From Clostridium sp. (GTDB lineage Bacteria; Bacillota; Clostridia; Clostridiales; Clostridiaceae), in NCBI RefSeq assembly GCF_029267215.1, contig NZ_JARIDH010000026.1:30014-94013 (forward strand): a stretch of 64,000 bases of DNA, written 5' to 3'. A program made the position numbers and the translations under genes. Below are positions 35,581 through 44,820 of this stretch, piece after piece; position 1 is the stretch's first letter, and every line of letters starts with the position of its first letter. Below the pieces are notes generated by a model. That model was not told where the DNA came from. It was given only the letters and a program-made list of their open reading frames with translations, and did no database searches.

Positions 35581-37428
35581 CTACAAAAAATCTTTTAATG
35601 TTTTAATATATTTTGATGAATGGGAATCACTTCCTAAAATCATTGGTATTTTCTTATCCATAGCTAGCTTAAGTATTTCTTTTTCTACATAAAGCTCTCC
35701 ACACTCCTCTTTTCTTAAACCTGATATATTAAAATCCAACTCATATCCTTTTTCTTTTATAATATCTAATATATTCTCAATCTTAGGAAGAAACTTATTA
35801 TAGTCATAAGGAAAATTTTTATTAAACTTTCTTATTAAATTAAGATGTCCTATTCTTTTTGGCTTATACTCTCCTAAATCCTTATTTAAGGCTAAAATTA
35901 ATGTATCATAGTATTTATTATAAACCTCTTCTAAGGAACCTAAATCATCAATAATTTTTTGAAATTCTTCAGCACTAAAATCTATACAGTAATATTTATC
36001 TTTTCTTCCTTTAATCATATGAACAGATAATACACCATCATCTAAAAAAGAACCATAATCATCTAAAACTTTTTTAATCTCCTCTTCATATCCCTCTATG
36101 TAATCAACTTCAACACCTATGTTAACTTTAATTTTACTACTATACTTTAGCTTTAATTCTTCACATTCATCTAAATAAGGCTGTAAGTCATTAAAATCCA
36201 TAGCACTATCCTTAAGAGGAGATGGATCATCAAAATTTCTTGGTAGAGGTAAATGCTCTGTAAAACTTATTTCACTTAATCCTAATTTAATTCCTTCTAT
36301 TATATAACTTTCCATTTCATCATCTGTTCCATGTGGACAATATGAAGTATGTACGTGTCCATCTTTACTTTTAAACTTATATTCATCTATATTACTAAAG
36401 AATTTATATCCTCCTTTAGTATTATTTTTAACTTTATACATGGCAACATCTGCATTTTTCATGAGAATTTTCATATTATTCCCATCAACAGGATATAAAG
36501 CTACCCCTATTGATGAATCTACATTACAAGAATATCCATTAAAAAGTTTAATATCTTTTTTTATTTCAGACTGAATTCTATTAATAATTCTCTCTATATC
36601 TTCTTTATTCCTTATGTTATCCAGTATAATTGCAAACTCATCTCCACCTAATCTAGCTAAAATATCACTTTCCCTTATACAAGATTCTATCCTCTTAGTT
36701 ATAGAAACAAGTACTTTATCTCCAGCCTCATGGCCATATGTATCATTTACCTCTTTAAAGGAATCTAAATCCATAAATAAAACTGCGAAATTTTTATTTT
36801 TCATCTTAGCTTTTTCTAAAACTCTATTAAATTCTTTAAAGAACATTCTTCTGTTAGGAATCCTTGTTAGCTTATCATAATTTGCCATTTGGTTTAATTT
36901 TAATTCCATTTCTTTTATATCTGTAATATCACTTCTAGAACCAACTACAAACTTTCCATATTCCTCATCTATTATTGGTGTAAGCTTTGTTAAAAGTACC
37001 TTTCTCCCAATTGGCAAATCTAACTCTTCTTCAAAAATAATAACTTTCTCACTTAAAATACACTCTCTATAATGGTCTGACACTCTCTTACCTAACTCAT
37101 CACCAAAGACATCAAAAGGAGTTTTATTTATAATATCTTCTCTTTTCAAATTAAATTTTTCAAGATAAGAATCATTATTTTTTATATATAAAAAATTTCC
37201 ATCTTCAAGCATTTGTACTAAAAATAAAGCATCCTGAGTTCCATTAAAAATTATTTCATACTGATTTAAAATCTTTTTTATATATTTAATTGAGTTTTTC
37301 ATCTTAATATTATTTATAGAAGATTTATTTTCTAAATCTTCCAAATATTCTTTCCACTCTATATTTAAAGAATCATCTCTATAATTTTCATTATGCTCCA
37401 ATGACTTATATAAATACTCTTTTTTCAT
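35581..37428 (-). CDS. PAS-GGDEF-PHP domain fusion: diguanylate cyclase with a histidinol-phosphatase-like domain
   Basis: 615 residues, no membrane segment. Order: helical lead (1-50), PAS domain (about 55-170; NGTQDALFLV, GSRSDITDIKEME), GGDEF domain (about 180-335) with intact GGDEF at 261-265 and the inhibitory RESD I-site five residues before it, then a PHP domain (about 355-610) beginning HVHTSYCPHG (H358) and typical of HisJ/HisK histidinol phosphatases. The cyclase half would make cyclic di-GMP; the PHP half could hydrolyse a phosphate ester. The start is ATG 37426-37428 after GGAGG. A terminator just upstream separates it from the next gene. Confidence 0.85.
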   Translation of the reverse strand: MKKEYLYKSLEHNENYRDDSLNIEWKEYLEDLENKSSINNIKMKNSIKYIKKILNQYEIIFNGTQDALFLVQMLEDGNFLYIKNNDSYLEKFNLKREDIINKTPFDVFGDELGKRVSDHYRECILSEKVIIFEEELDLPIGRKVLLTKLTPIIDEEYGKFVVGSRSDITDIKEMELKLNQMANYDKLTRIPNRRMFFKEFNRVLEKAKMKNKNFAVLFMDLDSFKEVNDTYGHEAGDKVLVSITKRIESCIRESDILARLGGDEFAIILDNIRNKEDIERIINRIQSEIKKDIKLFNGYSCNVDSSIGVALYPVDGNNMKILMKNADVAMYKVKNNTKGGYKFFSNIDEYKFKSKDGHVHTSYCPHGTDDEMESYIIEGIKLGLSEISFTEHLPLPRNFDDPSPLKDSAMDFNDLQPYLDECEELKLKYSSKIKVNIGVEVDYIEGYEEEIKKVLDDYGSFLDDGVLSVHMIKGRKDKYYCIDFSAEEFQKIIDDLGSLEEVYNKYYDTLILALNKDLGEYKPKRIGHLNLIRKFNKNFPYDYNKFLPKIENILDIIKEKGYELDFNISGLRKEECGELYVEKEILKLAMDKKIPMILGSDSHSSKYIKTLKDFL

Positions 37429-37458
37429 TAGACCTCCAGTTAATACAATTATAAAAAT

Positions 37459-37486
37459 AAAACACTCCACCTTTGTGAAGCATTTT
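37459..37486 (-). terminator. Terminator between the 156-residue membrane protein and GGDEF-PHP genes
   Basis: On the minus strand AAAATGCTTCAC pairs fully, with G-U pairs, with GTGGAGTGTTTT around a four-base loop, then ATTTTTATAA. It starts eight bases past the stop codon at 37494 and lies 31 bases before the GGDEF-PHP start. Confidence 0.75.
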
Positions 37487-37493
37487 AAAATAA

Positions 37494-37964
37494 TTAATCT
37501 AAATTTTTATATTTTTGATTTATTCTAGCAAAACATGCTATTAAAAAAGCTAAGCATTCTAAGGATGCAATTAATCCTATAATAATACTTATTATAACAA
37601 TACTTAAATCAACTATTCTTGATTTTTCAAAAATACCAACCAAAAGTATTGTAATGGCTAATAATAAAACTAACACAGAAAAAACTATAGCTATAACCTT
37701 AAAATATTTATATACTCTTGAAATATCTGATTGTCCATTCTTACACTTTTCCTTAAAACCAATACTCCATGTTTTAAAGCTTAGTCCTCTGCTTTTGAAA
37801 TCCCAAATATGATAACCTAAAGCAAATAATGTCCATAATGTAAATAATCCTAATAAAACACTGCTTTCTAATAGGGTATTATCATCTCTTATCATAAAAA
37901 AATATGAGATTGTAACCATAAAAGTTAGTATTTCTATTTTTAATTTTCTTTCGTAAGCTTTCAT
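37494..37964 (-). CDS. Four-segment membrane protein of unknown function
   Basis: About 156 residues with four membrane segments (about 11-25, 35-52, 90-112 and 120-145) and a short loop GFKEKCKNGQSDISRVYKY between the second and third. I do not recognise the family. The start is the ATG at 37962-37964 after GGAGG; an ATG four codons earlier overlaps that site. It lies before, and is separated by a terminator from, the GGDEF-PHP gene. Confidence 0.65.
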   Translation of the reverse strand: MKAYERKLKIEILTFMVTISYFFMIRDDNTLLESSVLLGLFTLWTLFALGYHIWDFKSRGLSFKTWSIGFKEKCKNGQSDISRVYKYFKVIAIVFSVLVLLLAITILLVGIFEKSRIVDLSIVIISIIIGLIASLECLAFLIACFARINQKYKNLD

Positions 37965-38027
37965 AAATTCCTCCATAACTTTAAATCACACTTAAATATT
38001 ATCAATTTAAAGATTTTTTGTAAACAT

Positions 38028-38657
38028 CTAAAAGCTTACTATGTTTAATAAATCTATGGCTTTTTCTAATTCATACTGAGCTTCTATTCCCTCTTTATCT
38101 AAACACCCCCAAAGTGCTAGGGCAAAATCAACAGAAGAAGCCTTAGCACAAAGATAATCTGATTTCATATCTCCTATGTATAAGCATTCCTCTGGTTTTG
38201 CCTTTAAAATTTTCATTGTTTTTATAAGAGGTTCTGGATGTGGTTTACTATTTTCTATATCTTCAAAAAGAACTTTAGCTTTCATATATTTGTGAAGATT
38301 ATTTCTAACCATATCTATCTCGTACTGCGCTCTAGTTTTTGAACTAGTAACAGCCTGTATATATCCATTCTCTAATAATTTATCTAAAACATATTTTATT
38401 CCTTCATATGGTAATGCTCCAATTTCATCCTCATTAACATATTTAACCCATCTTTTATGAACCTCATCAACATTCTCTATTCCAAGGACTTTTAATGCTA
38501 TTTTCCCAGGATAACTCATATATTTAGCTAATTCTTCATACGACTTATCCTCTCCTAATTCCTCTTTTACTATCCTCATTAAAGTATTAACATTTATACT
38601 TATAGTATCTAAAAGCGTTCCATCTATATCCCATATTATATACTTATAATCCTTCAC
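38028..38657 (-). CDS. HAD superfamily hydrolase, subfamily IA (phosphoglycolate phosphatase-like)
   Basis: 209 residues. HAD motif I is DIDGTLLDT, motif II the threonine/serine in AVTSSKTRAQ, motif III the lysine in IENSKPHPEP and motif IV YIGDMKSDYLCAKAS. An alpha-helical C1 cap lies at about 15-85. Subfamily IA includes phosphoglycolate and pyrophosphate phosphatases; the substrate is not readable. The start is GTG at 38655-38657, with AAGGG upstream. Confidence 0.85.
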   Translation of the reverse strand: MKDYKYIIWDIDGTLLDTISINVNTLMRIVKEELGEDKSYEELAKYMSYPGKIALKVLGIENVDEVHKRWVKYVNEDEIGALPYEGIKYVLDKLLENGYIQAVTSSKTRAQYEIDMVRNNLHKYMKAKVLFEDIENSKPHPEPLIKTMKILKAKPEECLYIGDMKSDYLCAKASSVDFALALWGCLDKEGIEAQYELEKAIDLLNIVSF

Positions 38658-38745
38658 ACTATTTTCCCTTCTATTTTTAATATTGCTACTTATCTTTAAA
38701 TATATTTTAGGAACCTTTTAAATAATACTTTAATAAATAGAATTT

Positions 38746-39990
38746 TTATTTAGCTAATAATGTTTTTACAAACTCTAAATTGTTATAATCATGGCTTTTT
38801 ATATAGTTTAAAAGATCTTTAAGATATGTTTTGTGATGTTCAACACTCTTTGCAAAGCATTGAATAAATCTTACTACTTCTTCTTTTGAAAGTGATTTAT
38901 TTTCCTCATTATTTTCATTATTAAGATATATTCCAACTAAGTAAAATCTCATAAATGTATATCTTATAAGCAGCATTATATAACTATCAAAAACTGACTT
39001 TATCTCACAAAATGGGAATAGATTACTATACATAAAGTTTGCTAAGAAGTTCTCAAATATGTAGCTATTAGGCTCTAAGAATTTCTCTTCATATTCTTCA
39101 AAAGCCTTTACAAACCTTTGAATATTTTTTTGTAGATAATCTTCCTCATTTAAACTAAATCCTTCTACTACTTCCCTTGAATATTCCTTAAATCTTTCAC
39201 TATCTACATCTTTTTCTACCCTAAGCATAGTAAATATTTTCTTAAAGAAATCAACCTGAATAGCATAATTAAGTGGATTTTCAAAATACTCTTCTTTTAT
39301 AGAATCTATATCATATGACTTTATATATTCTAATATTTCTTCTTTATTGTTATCATACTCCTCTTCTAATCCATTTATGAATTCACCTAATATGTATAAT
39401 CTTTTACTTAAAGTAAATTTTCTATTTTTAATTATATTTATACTTACTTCTCTAATTTCCTTTAAAAATTCTATAGGTAGTGCTTGTTCTTTTAAAAATG
39501 CAGTATTTACCTCACTAGAAACTATATGCTTTCCTAAAATCTCCTCACTTTCACTAAAGTCAATCCCCTCTTCTTTTAAAAGAAAATTTCTGGCTGCTTC
39601 AGGACAAGCTACTGATAGAGACATTTCATATATTCCATCAATTTTATTAAGCATTCTTGGAAATGATGTGCAAACATTTGAAAGATATCCCTCTCCTAAA
39701 TTAGAATGAATAATACAATAATTATCACAATCTAAAAATGGACACCTCTTATCTTCTCTAAGCTTAACCTTCACAAAATCTATTTCATCACATTGAGAAT
39801 TTTTATTTTTCATAAGATTACTTTTAAGAATATTTTTCATTTCTCCTTCTTCAAGAAATTCATATTGCTGAAAAGTAAACTTATCAATGTCAACATCCCA
39901 TCCTATACAACAACTATCTTCACAAGTTCCACCAATACACTTAAATTCTTTTAAGTATTTTAGATATCTCATTTTAACACTCTTACTCAT
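38746..39990 (-). CDS. FliB-like protein (flagellin lysine-N-methylase family)
   Basis: 414 residues, cytoplasmic. The N-terminal third carries the family cysteine clusters CIGGTCEDSCCIGWDVDID and CPFLDCDNYCIIHSNLGEGYLSNVCTSFPR (each in part), arranged like a metal or iron-sulfur site; the rest is helical. The founding member FliB methylates lysines of Salmonella flagellin. A second paralogue is at 56912-58114. The probable host has no flagella, so the target here is likely another protein. GGAAG precedes the start. Confidence 0.85.
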   Translation of the reverse strand: MSKSVKMRYLKYLKEFKCIGGTCEDSCCIGWDVDIDKFTFQQYEFLEEGEMKNILKSNLMKNKNSQCDEIDFVKVKLREDKRCPFLDCDNYCIIHSNLGEGYLSNVCTSFPRMLNKIDGIYEMSLSVACPEAARNFLLKEEGIDFSESEEILGKHIVSSEVNTAFLKEQALPIEFLKEIREVSINIIKNRKFTLSKRLYILGEFINGLEEEYDNNKEEILEYIKSYDIDSIKEEYFENPLNYAIQVDFFKKIFTMLRVEKDVDSERFKEYSREVVEGFSLNEEDYLQKNIQRFVKAFEEYEEKFLEPNSYIFENFLANFMYSNLFPFCEIKSVFDSYIMLLIRYTFMRFYLVGIYLNNENNEENKSLSKEEVVRFIQCFAKSVEHHKTYLKDLLNYIKSHDYNNLEFVKTLLAK

Positions 39991-40083
39991 TAAATTACTT
40001 CCTTTTCTCTTTATTTAACTCACTCATATATTTTACAATAACTTTTTAATTTTTCTACTTAATATTTATCTATATTTTAATAA

Positions 40084-40151
40084 AGTGTTGATTTTAGCTA
40101 TTCCTTCACAAACCTACCTAATTTAACAAAGTTATATCTAAAATCAACACT
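40084..40151 (-). terminator. Long-looped hairpin after the APH-like gene
   Basis: Perfect 14-base arms AGTGTTGATTTTAG (40084-40097) and CTAAAATCAACACT (40138-40151) separated by a 40-base loop, about 75 bases past the stop codon at 40228. The minus-strand continuation TTTATT is only mildly T-rich. It may be a terminator or a structured 3' end. Confidence 0.55.
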
Positions 40152-40227
40152 AGTTTAAAACAGAGCCAATAAGTAAAATTAAATTCATAACTTCACTTAA
40201 TTAAAATTATATATTTTTTATAAGCTT

Positions 40228-41145
40228 TTATTTTATTAAAAACCTCTTTAAGAATTCTATATTTTCCATATAATAATCATTAGCCTTTTCATAAGACCAA
40301 CTACAATGTTCTACAATCATAAGCATTAAATATATTCTTAAAATATCATAAAACTTATTATCTAAAGTCATATATTTATTATATCCATGTAAAAATGCTT
40401 TTTCATAATCTTTATTTTCCATAAAATATTTAAAATATAAATTAGCTAAATCATTACAATAATCATCTGGATAACTCTGTTCAAAATCTATTATAGCCTG
40501 AACAATATAAACACCTTTTTCACTCTTAACCAAAACATTTCTTCCATCAAAATCATTATGAGTAAATCTAAATCTTTCTATAGAAAATAACTCTTCAAAG
40601 TTTTTTCGTATTTCTTCCATTATACTAAACAAAAGTTCCTTATAAGGTGAATTTTGCTTTTCAATTTCAATTACTCTCTCTTCAAACTTTTTAATCTTAT
40701 TTAATTTGAACTCTTCTTTTCTAATACTTTTGTTCCAATCCAAGGCATAATCAAAAATTTTATAAGAATGTATTTTTCCTAAACATTCTCCAAGATTACT
40801 AAACAACTTTAATTTACTATGCATGTCTAAATTTAAATATATATGTTCAAAAACCTCGCCATCTATATATTCCATTAAAATCCACTGATGATTATTATAT
40901 TCACCAAAATCTATTACTTTAGGAACATTAACATCACAGTTTTTTAAAAACTCTAAAGAATTTAATTCTCTTTCTCTTTTATCGTTTCTATAATAACTTT
41001 TAAATACATACTTGTTTTTACCCTCTTCAGTTTTATAAACTAAATGTCTTCCTATTTCATGATTCCCTATAGGTTCTATATTAATATTACAACTAGACTT
41101 AGTATGTTTACTTACTATATTCTTTATGTCTTTTATATAAGTCAT
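40228..41145 (-). CDS. Aminoglycoside phosphotransferase (APH)-family kinase
   Basis: 305 residues with the protein-kinase-like APH fold: glycine-poor nucleotide lobe (about 20-95; hinge ILMEYIDGEVF), catalytic loop HNDFDGRNVLV and metal site IIDFEQSYPDDYCNDLANL. Family members phosphorylate aminoglycosides, choline, homoserine or other small alcohols; resistance is not implied by the family alone. AAAGGAG precedes the start. It is a single-gene unit between terminators. Confidence 0.85.
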   Translation of the reverse strand: MTYIKDIKNIVSKHTKSSCNINIEPIGNHEIGRHLVYKTEEGKNKYVFKSYYRNDKRERELNSLEFLKNCDVNVPKVIDFGEYNNHQWILMEYIDGEVFEHIYLNLDMHSKLKLFSNLGECLGKIHSYKIFDYALDWNKSIRKEEFKLNKIKKFEERVIEIEKQNSPYKELLFSIMEEIRKNFEELFSIERFRFTHNDFDGRNVLVKSEKGVYIVQAIIDFEQSYPDDYCNDLANLYFKYFMENKDYEKAFLHGYNKYMTLDNKFYDILRIYLMLMIVEHCSWSYEKANDYYMENIEFLKRFLIK

Positions 41146-41238
41146 AATTTTTTATTACTCCTTTAAAATAAATAAGTAAATTTGAAGAATTAATTTTATT
41201 TCTTAAAATTACTTATCTTTTAATTAATATAAAAGAAA

Positions 41239-41264
41239 GAGCATCGATTTTCATCGACGCTCTA
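41239..41264 (-). terminator. Terminator of the glycerol dehydrogenase gene
   Basis: AGAGCATCGAT...ATCGACGCTCT stem with a TTTC loop and one mismatch, followed on the minus strand by TTCTTTTATATT. It lies about 20 bases past the stop codon at 41283. Confidence 0.85.
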
Positions 41265-41282
41265 TTTATAAATTCTATAATT

Positions 41283-42374
41283 TTAAATATATTGTTCTCC
41301 TAATGAATTAGCTGTAAGTATAGCATTAAATACTTCTTCAACTTTAACGTCTCCTAAAATATTATGTATAGTTTCTCCTTCAGCACAAGCTGCCATTGCA
41401 ACTTTCATTATATCCTCTTTATTAATTTCTTTTAATCCAATTTGACCAAGAGTTATAGGAAGATTTACATCTAAACAGAAGTTTATAACTTCTTCTATTT
41501 CTTCCATCGGACTATCTTCTAATACTAATTGTACTAATGTACCAAATGCAACGATTTCTCCATGCATATATTTTTCACATTCTTTAAGAACAGTAAATCC
41601 ATTATATATTGAATGTGCTGCAGCAAGACCACCATTTTCTGCTCCAACTCCGCTTAAATAAGTTGTTGCTTCTAAAACTTTTTCAACCGCAGGAACAGAT
41701 ACTGAATTTTCAACAGCTAACTTAGCTTTTAATCCATAATTTATTAACATTTCATAACAAAGTTTTGAAAGAGCATAACCTGCCTGTGAAACCTCACCTG
41801 AAACAAGGTTAGGTGACTTTGCATTTAAACAAGCTCTCGCCTCAAAAAATGTTGCAAGTGCATCTCCCATCCCAGCTACAAAAAATCTAACCGGTGCTTT
41901 AGAAATTATTGTACTATCGACTAATACAAGATCTGGATTTTTTGGATAGAATAGATATTCACTAAACTCTCCTTCTTCTGTATACACAACTGAAAGTGCA
42001 GTGCAAGGGGAATCTGTGGCTGCTATTGTTGGTATTATAATAACTGGTATATTCTCAAAATATGCAACAGCTTTAACAGTATCAAAAGTTTTTCCTCCTC
42101 CAATACCTATTATTGAATCACATTTATTATCTTTTATAACTTTTTGTAGTCTTTCAATTTCTTTTTTAGTACTTTGACCATTGAATGTTTCAAAAAAAAT
42201 ATTTTTCCCAGAGTTTTCAAAACATTTTTCAACAGTATCCTTCATCATATTCATAACGAATGAATCAGCTAAAACAAGAAAAGATTCGCCTAGTGTTTTA
42301 ACATGATCTTTTAATTCTAAAATTGCATTTTCACCTTGTACATATCTTGAAGGCGCTCTCATAACTTTAAGCAT
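41283..42374 (-). CDS. gldA: Glycerol dehydrogenase
   Basis: 363 residues of the iron/zinc-dependent alcohol dehydrogenase family. The NAD-binding segment is SIIGIGGGKTFDTVKAVAY, the substrate region IIPTIAATDSPCTALSVVY, and the metal ligands are the aspartate in GMGDALATFFEA and the histidines in AAAHSIYNG and YMHGEIVAFG. It oxidises glycerol to dihydroxyacetone with NAD. GGAG precedes the ATG. It is transcribed as a single gene; neighbouring kinase or dihydroxyacetone kinase genes are not seen in the window. Confidence 0.92.
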   Translation of the reverse strand: MLKVMRAPSRYVQGENAILELKDHVKTLGESFLVLADSFVMNMMKDTVEKCFENSGKNIFFETFNGQSTKKEIERLQKVIKDNKCDSIIGIGGGKTFDTVKAVAYFENIPVIIIPTIAATDSPCTALSVVYTEEGEFSEYLFYPKNPDLVLVDSTIISKAPVRFFVAGMGDALATFFEARACLNAKSPNLVSGEVSQAGYALSKLCYEMLINYGLKAKLAVENSVSVPAVEKVLEATTYLSGVGAENGGLAAAHSIYNGFTVLKECEKYMHGEIVAFGTLVQLVLEDSPMEEIEEVINFCLDVNLPITLGQIGLKEINKEDIMKVAMAACAEGETIHNILGDVKVEEVFNAILTANSLGEQYI

Positions 42375-42587
42375 TTAATCATCTCCAAATAATTTATTTT
42401 TGTATTTCTTAAGTGTTTATGAAAAATGATCCAACATATAAAATTATATATTTTTTTATTAAATTTGTAAATATTTTAAAGAAAATACAAACTTATTATA
42501 AACAAAATTAAATTAACTTTTTATCAATAAATTTCAATATATTTTGGCTAACTTTTTAAATATAAGTTTTATATTCTAAAATAAAAT

Positions 42588-42614
42588 AAACCAGTATGAA
42601 AATTATACTGGTTT
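42588..42614 (-). terminator. Terminator of the PanE-like gene
   Basis: AAACCAGTAT/ATACTGGTTT arms with a seven-base loop, followed on the minus strand by ATTTTATTTTAG. It lies about 85 bases past the stop codon at 42698, in the gap 42375-42697 that otherwise holds only AT-rich sequence. Confidence 0.8.
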
Positions 42615-42697
42615 GTTTTATCAACATTTTGATAAATTATTGCTTTATAAAATTAATAACATTTTATAAACTTATATTTTACATCTTATAGAAGCAA

Positions 42698-43627
42698 TTA
42701 TTTTATTAATAATTGTTCTTTAGCATGTACTAAAGTTGTAAGTAAATCATTATATGGTGTGCTTATGTTAAACTCTTTACCTTTTCTAGATACATACCCA
42801 TTTATATAATCAATCTCAGTAAGACGATGATTTTGAATTAAGTCTTGATGCATTGAAGGGTAATGCTCTCCAGCTTCACTTGGATCATATGTCTTCTCTA
42901 TTACTTTTGCAACCTCTTCTACATTTAATGTAACATTAAATTTCTCAGCTATTTTTGAAAATTCTTTTATTATATTACGTATAAGTTCTGAAGCTTCTTT
43001 TAATCCTCCAAACTCTTTTATATTACAATCTAATATTGTGCAAGTACTATTTAATGCTCCATTAACACAAGCTTTTCTCCATATTGAAAATATTACATCT
43101 TCGCTATAATGAGCATTTAATCCAGCTTCACTTAATACCTCACATACTTTTCTTGCTTCAGATTCCATATCTTTATGTAAGTTTTGTACTTCTAAGCTTC
43201 CACCACCACTTAATAGAGCATGACCTGGACCTTTTAATCCAGCTGTCCATAAAGTTACTCCCATAAGAATATTTTTTCTGTCTATATATTTTTCAAGTGT
43301 TTCATCATGTCCTAATCCATTTAATAAGCATAATACCTTTGTTTCTTTTCCTATTATATGCTCAACTGATTTTAACATTGATTCTAATCCCATTGACTTA
43401 GTAAATAATATTATTAATTCAGGAATTTCTTTAGCATCCTTAGGTAACATTGCTGGAATTTTTACATATTTTAAATTCCCATTTTCTTCTATGCACAATC
43501 CTTTTTCATTAATAGCATCTACATGATCTTTCCATCCATCTACTAACTGAACATTATTACCTGATTCATGTAGCATATATCCAAAACGTGATCCCATGGC
43601 TCCTGCGCCAACAATTGTAATTTTCAT
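42698..43627 (-). CDS. 2-Dehydropantoate 2-reductase family protein (PanE/ApbA)
   Basis: 309 residues. The dinucleotide-binding motif is GAGAMGSRFG (about 7-16), and conserved catalytic-type residues include the lysine in IWRKACVNGALNST and the SMHQDLIQNHRLTEIDYINGYVSRKG region. Members reduce ketopantoate to pantoate for CoA synthesis, but some relatives act on other ketoacids, so I leave the gene symbol open. The start is ATG 43625-43627 with AAAGGAG; a TTG three codons earlier is too close to that site. It follows an acidic unknown protein gene by about 50 bases. Confidence 0.85.
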   Translation of the reverse strand: MKITIVGAGAMGSRFGYMLHESGNNVQLVDGWKDHVDAINEKGLCIEENGNLKYVKIPAMLPKDAKEIPELIILFTKSMGLESMLKSVEHIIGKETKVLCLLNGLGHDETLEKYIDRKNILMGVTLWTAGLKGPGHALLSGGGSLEVQNLHKDMESEARKVCEVLSEAGLNAHYSEDVIFSIWRKACVNGALNSTCTILDCNIKEFGGLKEASELIRNIIKEFSKIAEKFNVTLNVEEVAKVIEKTYDPSEAGEHYPSMHQDLIQNHRLTEIDYINGYVSRKGKEFNISTPYNDLLTTLVHAKEQLLIK

Positions 43628-43675
43628 TAAAATCAACTCTCCTTTTATCTTAAGTTAAGATATTAATAAATTTTC

Positions 43676-44173
43676 TTATAATCCACAATCTACTTCATTT
43701 TCAATATTATATTCTTCCTCTCCAAATACTCCATTCAAAAAGTCTGGCATAAAGAATTTATTACTCATTTTTTTAAGTTCTTCTTTATTAGAAATATTAT
43801 GTTTAGTTAGTATTTCCTTAGCTTCTTTTATATTTTTATTCATTGAAATTTGAAGTTCTTTAGCCTTTTCTGAATCCAATGATCCATTATTATGGCATAA
43901 AAATTCTCTTAATTCTATTAAAGAATCTCTAAACTCATCATTTAAATCTTCAATAGTTTTAATTTCTTCCTCTGATAAATCTTCCTCATCATAATCAGCA
44001 CTTGGATCTTCAAATAATAGGTCAGTGACTAAATAATAATATTCACCTTCTGCTTTTTTAACAAGCTCTTTTAATTCACTTATTTCATGATGAGCAACAT
44101 TTTCTAATTTATCTATTTTAAATTTTTCCTTAAATTCTTCTTCTGTCATATGTTTTATATGTAATTCTTTCAT
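43676..44173 (-). CDS. Acidic cytoplasmic protein of unknown function
   Basis: 165 residues, strongly acidic (SADYDEEDLSEEEIKTIEDLNDE) with helical character and no membrane segment. Unlike its neighbours it lacks a recognisable ribosome binding site before the ATG (ACATTAAATT), which suggests a leaderless or weakly translated transcript, or a start further in. I do not recognise the family. It is followed by the PanE-like gene with a 48-base gap, so they may be co-transcribed. Confidence 0.6.
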   Translation of the reverse strand: MKELHIKHMTEEEFKEKFKIDKLENVAHHEISELKELVKKAEGEYYYLVTDLLFEDPSADYDEEDLSEEEIKTIEDLNDEFRDSLIELREFLCHNNGSLDSEKAKELQISMNKNIKEAKEILTKHNISNKEELKKMSNKFFMPDFLNGVFGEEEYNIENEVDCGL

Positions 44174-44483
44174 AATTTAATGTTGCTACTAAAAATATTC
44201 TTAAGCGTATTAACATAATAAAATTCACTTCTTTTTAAAATTATTATTATAGCCTAGTGATATTTTATATAGTAGCCTCTCCGTTGCCAAAACTTTATAA
44301 AAATTTATAATTTTTTTAATTCCTTGTTCATCATATTAAATTTTATAAGCAATCTAATATATCTATTTCAAACTTTACAACATTGTTAGTCTTTTAAAAT
44401 TGACAACGGTTTTTCACCTCACTTTCAAATTTATTCATTTCATATCTATGACTAACTATTCTTTTAATATCTTTTTAAGTTGT

Positions 44484-44598
44484 TTTTACTAAAAAACCCC
44501 CTTAGTAAAACTAGGTTATTTTGGGTGAACTTATAACATTAGTTATATTAACAAAGAAGCTCACACTTCAAGCTTTAGCTAAGTGGTGAGTAGTTCAC
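44484..44598 (+). ncRNA. Orphan IS200/IS605-like right end with omegaRNA-scaffold structure
   Basis: Within the gene-poor gap 44174-44909. In order on the plus strand: stem TTTTACTAA/TTAGTAAAA (44484-44510) with a CCCCC loop that could pair with GGG at 44522-44524; an outer stem GGTGAAC (44524-44530) / GTTCACC (44593-44599) enclosing hairpin TATAAC/GTTATA and a bulged hairpin from GAAGCTCACACTT to AAGTGGTGAG. The GAAGC...hairpin...TAGTTCAC layout is that of many IS200/IS605 right ends, where it forms the 3' part of the TnpB guide RNA. No tnpA or tnpB remnant is visible. The rest of the gap shows GTTAGTC/GACTAAC and CCGTTGCCAA/TTGACAACGG dyads. Confidence 0.55.
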
Positions 44599-44740
44599 CT
44601 TTCTGAGTTTTATTTGTATTTTATCAAATAACTTTATTAAGTTTATTATATCACCACTAAATATAAATAGATACTGCTACAATTATTTTTGCATTCCTAA
44701 CTTAATAAGAAAAATATAAGTTTCAAAGATTTTTCATATG

Positions 44741-44820
44741 TATAATTAATTTATTGAGTGGAAATTTTGTAAAAAGTATTTGAAAAACCTACTTCTATTT
44801 TAATATATAATTAATTTATT
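44741..44820 (+). repeat. Direct repeat with two TATAAT-like boxes upstream of the DUF4317 gene
   Basis: TATAATTAATTTATT occurs at 44741-44755 and 44806-44820. Each copy starts with a perfect -10 hexamer; a TTGAAA (from 44780) lies about 20 bases before the second. One or both may serve as promoters for the plus-strand gene starting at 44910. Confidence 0.4.

Noticed and set aside
44281..44409. CCGTTGCCAA/TTGACAACGG pair as the left end of the IS200/IS605-like element
   Set aside because: It has one mismatch and a large AT-rich interior with no transposase; it could be chance, so I did not extend the element boundary to it.
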